From Acinetobacter nosocomialis (GTDB taxonomy: Bacteria > Pseudomonadota > Gammaproteobacteria > Pseudomonadales > Moraxellaceae), in the NCBI GenBank assembly GCA_025736915.1, contig CP107049.1:3534001-3598000 (forward strand): a stretch of 64,000 nt of DNA, given 5' to 3'. Below the pieces are notes generated by a model. The model had not been told where the DNA came from, did not search any database, and worked only from the letters and a program-made list of their open reading frames with translations. Below, one piece after another: positions 62,608-64,000 of the stretch. Made by a program: the position numbers and the translations under genes. Every line of letters begins with the position of its first letter. The stretch's first letter is position 1.

Positions 62608-63128
62608 TGGGCGCAGTTTTACTTACTTTAGCCATCATTTTTACTCAATTGTCTCTTATTGCATTTGGTGGCGGCAATACAATTTTGCCTGAAATGCAAC
62701 GCCAAGTCGTTGATATTCATCATTGGATGACGGCACAAGAATTTAGTGCATTATTTGCCATGGCTCAAGCAGCTCCCGGTCCAAACATGATGATTGTACC
62801 GTTGGTAGGATGGCATGTAGCAGGGTTGTCAGGTCTACTGGTAACGTCTACTGCTAAATTTTTACCTTCATCTCTTATTACTGTATTTGTGATGAGAGGC
62901 TGGTCAAAATTTAAAGATAAGAAATGGCGCCGTGTTTTACAGCTTGCTTTACAACCTGTCACTGTGGGAACTGTGCTTGCGAGTGCGTGGATTATTTCTG
63001 AGGCAGCGGCAATAAATACTTTACTTGTCATTATGGTCTTCATTGCAACTTTATTATCTTTAATTAAAAAAGTTCATCCCTTGCATGTCTTAATTGCAGG
63101 AGCGGTATTTGGCGTGGTCTTACTCTAG
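62607..63128 (+). CDS. Chromate transporter, C-terminal half protein
   Basis: A 173-residue CHR-family membrane protein: TQLSLIAFGGGNTILPEMQR, MTAQEFSALFAMAQAAPGPN and MVPLVGWHVAGLSGLL-like segment. The longest frame starts at 62496 in the other half; ATG 62607 is preceded by GGAG and overlaps the first half's stop by one base, so the pair is translationally coupled. With its partner it would export chromate (or another anion). Confidence 0.88.
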   Translation: MGAVLLTLAIIFTQLSLIAFGGGNTILPEMQRQVVDIHHWMTAQEFSALFAMAQAAPGPNMMIVPLVGWHVAGLSGLLVTSTAKFLPSSLITVFVMRGWSKFKDKKWRRVLQLALQPVTVGTVLASAWIISEAAAINTLLVIMVFIATLLSLIKKVHPLHVLIAGAVFGVVLL

Positions 63129-63140
63129 TTTAACCAGTTT

Positions 63141-63179
63141 GCCGACCTGCGCTGGGATAAGTTCAGGTTGGCTTTTTTT
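63141..63179 (+). terminator. Terminator after the chromate transporter
   Basis: GCCGACCTG (63141-63149) pairs with CAGGTTGGC (63164-63172) with one G-T wobble, followed by seven T residues. Confidence 0.88.
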
Positions 63180-63302
63180 GAATGAAAAGAATAAAATCTA
63201 AAAAACCGATCAAATCTATAAAAACATACTGTTTTACCTATTTATTGTTTTAAAGTACTATGCATCTATTGAAAGAATTTGGATGCATTGGAGTAAAAAC
63301 AG

Positions 63303-64000
63303 ATGTTAGATCAAAACATTAAAACTCAATTAAAAGCTTACCTAGAACGTTTAGAAAGTCCAATCGAATTAGTTGCTGCTTTAGATGAATCAGATAAAGC
63401 TGCTCAAATTAAAGAACTTGTGACAGAAATCGCTGAGCTTTCTGACAAGGTAACTGCCCGTTTTGATGGCAACAATACACGTCGTCCAAGCTTTGGTGTG
63501 GCTAAAGCAGGTGAACAGCCTCGAGTGTTCTTTGCAGGCTTACCGATGGGTCATGAGTTTACATCTTTGATCTTGGCTCTGTTACAGGTGTCTGGCTATG
63601 CACCTAAAGTTTCTGATGAATTGCTGAACCAGATTAAAGGTTTAAACCTCAAAGCTAACTTTGATGTGTTTGTATCTTTAAGCTGTCATAACTGTCCGGA
63701 TGTAGTACAGGCGCTGAACCTGATTGCGATTTATAACCCGAACACTACAGCAACCATGATTGATGGTGCATTCTTCCAAGACGAAGTTGAACAACGCAAA
63801 ATCATGGCTGTACCAATGGTATTCCAAGACAACGAACACATTGGTCAAGGTCGTATGACGCTTGAAGAGATCGTGGCAAAACTTGATACCAACTCGGCTG
63901 AAAAAGATGCAGCAGCACTTAATGCCAAAGATGCGTTTGATGTATTGGTGATTGGTGGTGGACCTGCAGGTGCAACAGCTGCAATCTATGCAGCACGTAA
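63303..64000 (+). CDS. ahpF: Alkyl hydroperoxide reductase subunit F (5' part)
   Basis: The first 232 residues of AhpF, running off the right edge. The N-terminal double thioredoxin-like domain (about 1-195) has the redox pair in SLSCHNCPDVVQ, and the FAD-binding domain begins DVLVIGGGPAGATAAIYAAR (cut at 20). AhpF passes electrons from NADH to AhpC for peroxide reduction. GGAG lies ten bases before ATG 63303. OxyR would be the expected regulator, but no convincing OxyR site is seen in the preceding 120 bases. Confidence 0.95.
   Translation, partial: MLDQNIKTQLKAYLERLESPIELVAALDESDKAAQIKELVTEIAELSDKVTARFDGNNTRRPSFGVAKAGEQPRVFFAGLPMGHEFTSLILALLQVSGYAPKVSDELLNQIKGLNLKANFDVFVSLSCHNCPDVVQALNLIAIYNPNTTATMIDGAFFQDEVEQRKIMAVPMVFQDNEHIGQGRMTLEEIVAKLDTNSAEKDAAALNAKDAFDVLVIGGGPAGATAAIYAAR

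Noticed and set aside
63180..63302. OxyR-type binding site before ahpF
   Set aside because: ATA/CTAT fragments are present but do not fit the four-box spacing of seven bases.
1..64000. Prophage, insertion sequence, CRISPR array, tRNA or rRNA genes
   Set aside because: No transposase, integrase, regularly spaced repeats or cloverleaf sequence was found; the only dispersed repeats are the 190-bp structured copies.

Overview
The window is chromosomal DNA of an Acinetobacter, most likely of the A. baumannii/calcoaceticus complex. This rests on low GC and AT-rich intergenic DNA, on the Acinetobacter-specific SOS pair UmuDAb/DdrR with its operator, and on many products that match Acinetobacter families. 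No rRNA, tRNA, CRISPR, complete insertion sequence or prophage was seen. These are species and family assignments from memory and motif reading, not from database searches.

Layout. 1-2.4 kb: the start of an unidentified gene, a KGG stress protein with a long Arg-Gly/Asp repeat tract, and ddrR. 2.4-4.4 kb: umuDAb, a LysE-type exporter and a divergent Lrp regulator. 4.4-10.6 kb: an NCS1 permease facing an NCS1-permease/histidine-kinase fusion that is translationally coupled to a LuxR-type response regulator. 10.7-15.2 kb: a secreted alpha/beta hydrolase, a secreted cyclophilin-like protein, a LysR regulator, an MFS exporter and a small acetyltransferase. 15.4-19.4 kb: a polar amino acid ABC importer with two tandem binding lipoproteins. 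19.4-21.8 kb: a LysR/RhtB pair bracketed by copies of a structured intergenic repeat, with a third copy inverted.

21.9-26.5 kb: the most striking locus, a family 2A encapsulin operon. It encodes a rhodanese, a serine O-acetyltransferase, the encapsulin shell and a cysteine desulfurase with a roughly 245-residue disordered N-terminal extension. Together these would make O-acetylserine/cysteine precursors, transfer sulfane sulfur and release sulfur from cysteine inside a protein shell. 26.7-36.7 kb: an SDR/LysR pair, two GST-fold proteins (YghU, YfcF), CidR-like LysR with CidA/CidB, a MocR regulator facing PaiB and a GNAT enzyme, and a second MocR-type gene. 36.7-39.4 kb: a cyanide-insensitive type cytochrome bd operon (cydA-cydB plus a 44-residue third subunit).

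40-50.8 kb: an orphan gene, then an organosulfur region (SfnB-like flavoprotein, DszA/NtaA-type monooxygenase, MFS transporter, porin, tauABCD). 50.9-58.2 kb: hydantoin/allantoin-type racemase and NCS1 permease, a GntR/FCD regulator with two matching palindromes, a LysR, an isochorismatase-fold hydrolase, an amidohydrolase with a Cys/His-rich tail and a XapX protein. 58.3-64 kb: an arsenic resistance unit (arsC divergent from arsR-acr3-arsH), a LysR facing a split chromate transporter, and the 5' part of ahpF.

Most transcription units are short and divergent, with a regulator facing its likely target, and are bounded by clear hairpin terminators. Several start codons were moved from the longest open frame because a Shine-Dalgarno sequence or family length decides otherwise (ddrR, ABC ATPase, cysteine desulfurase, cydB, porin, tauA, tauD, yfcF, amidohydrolase, xapX, second chromate half).
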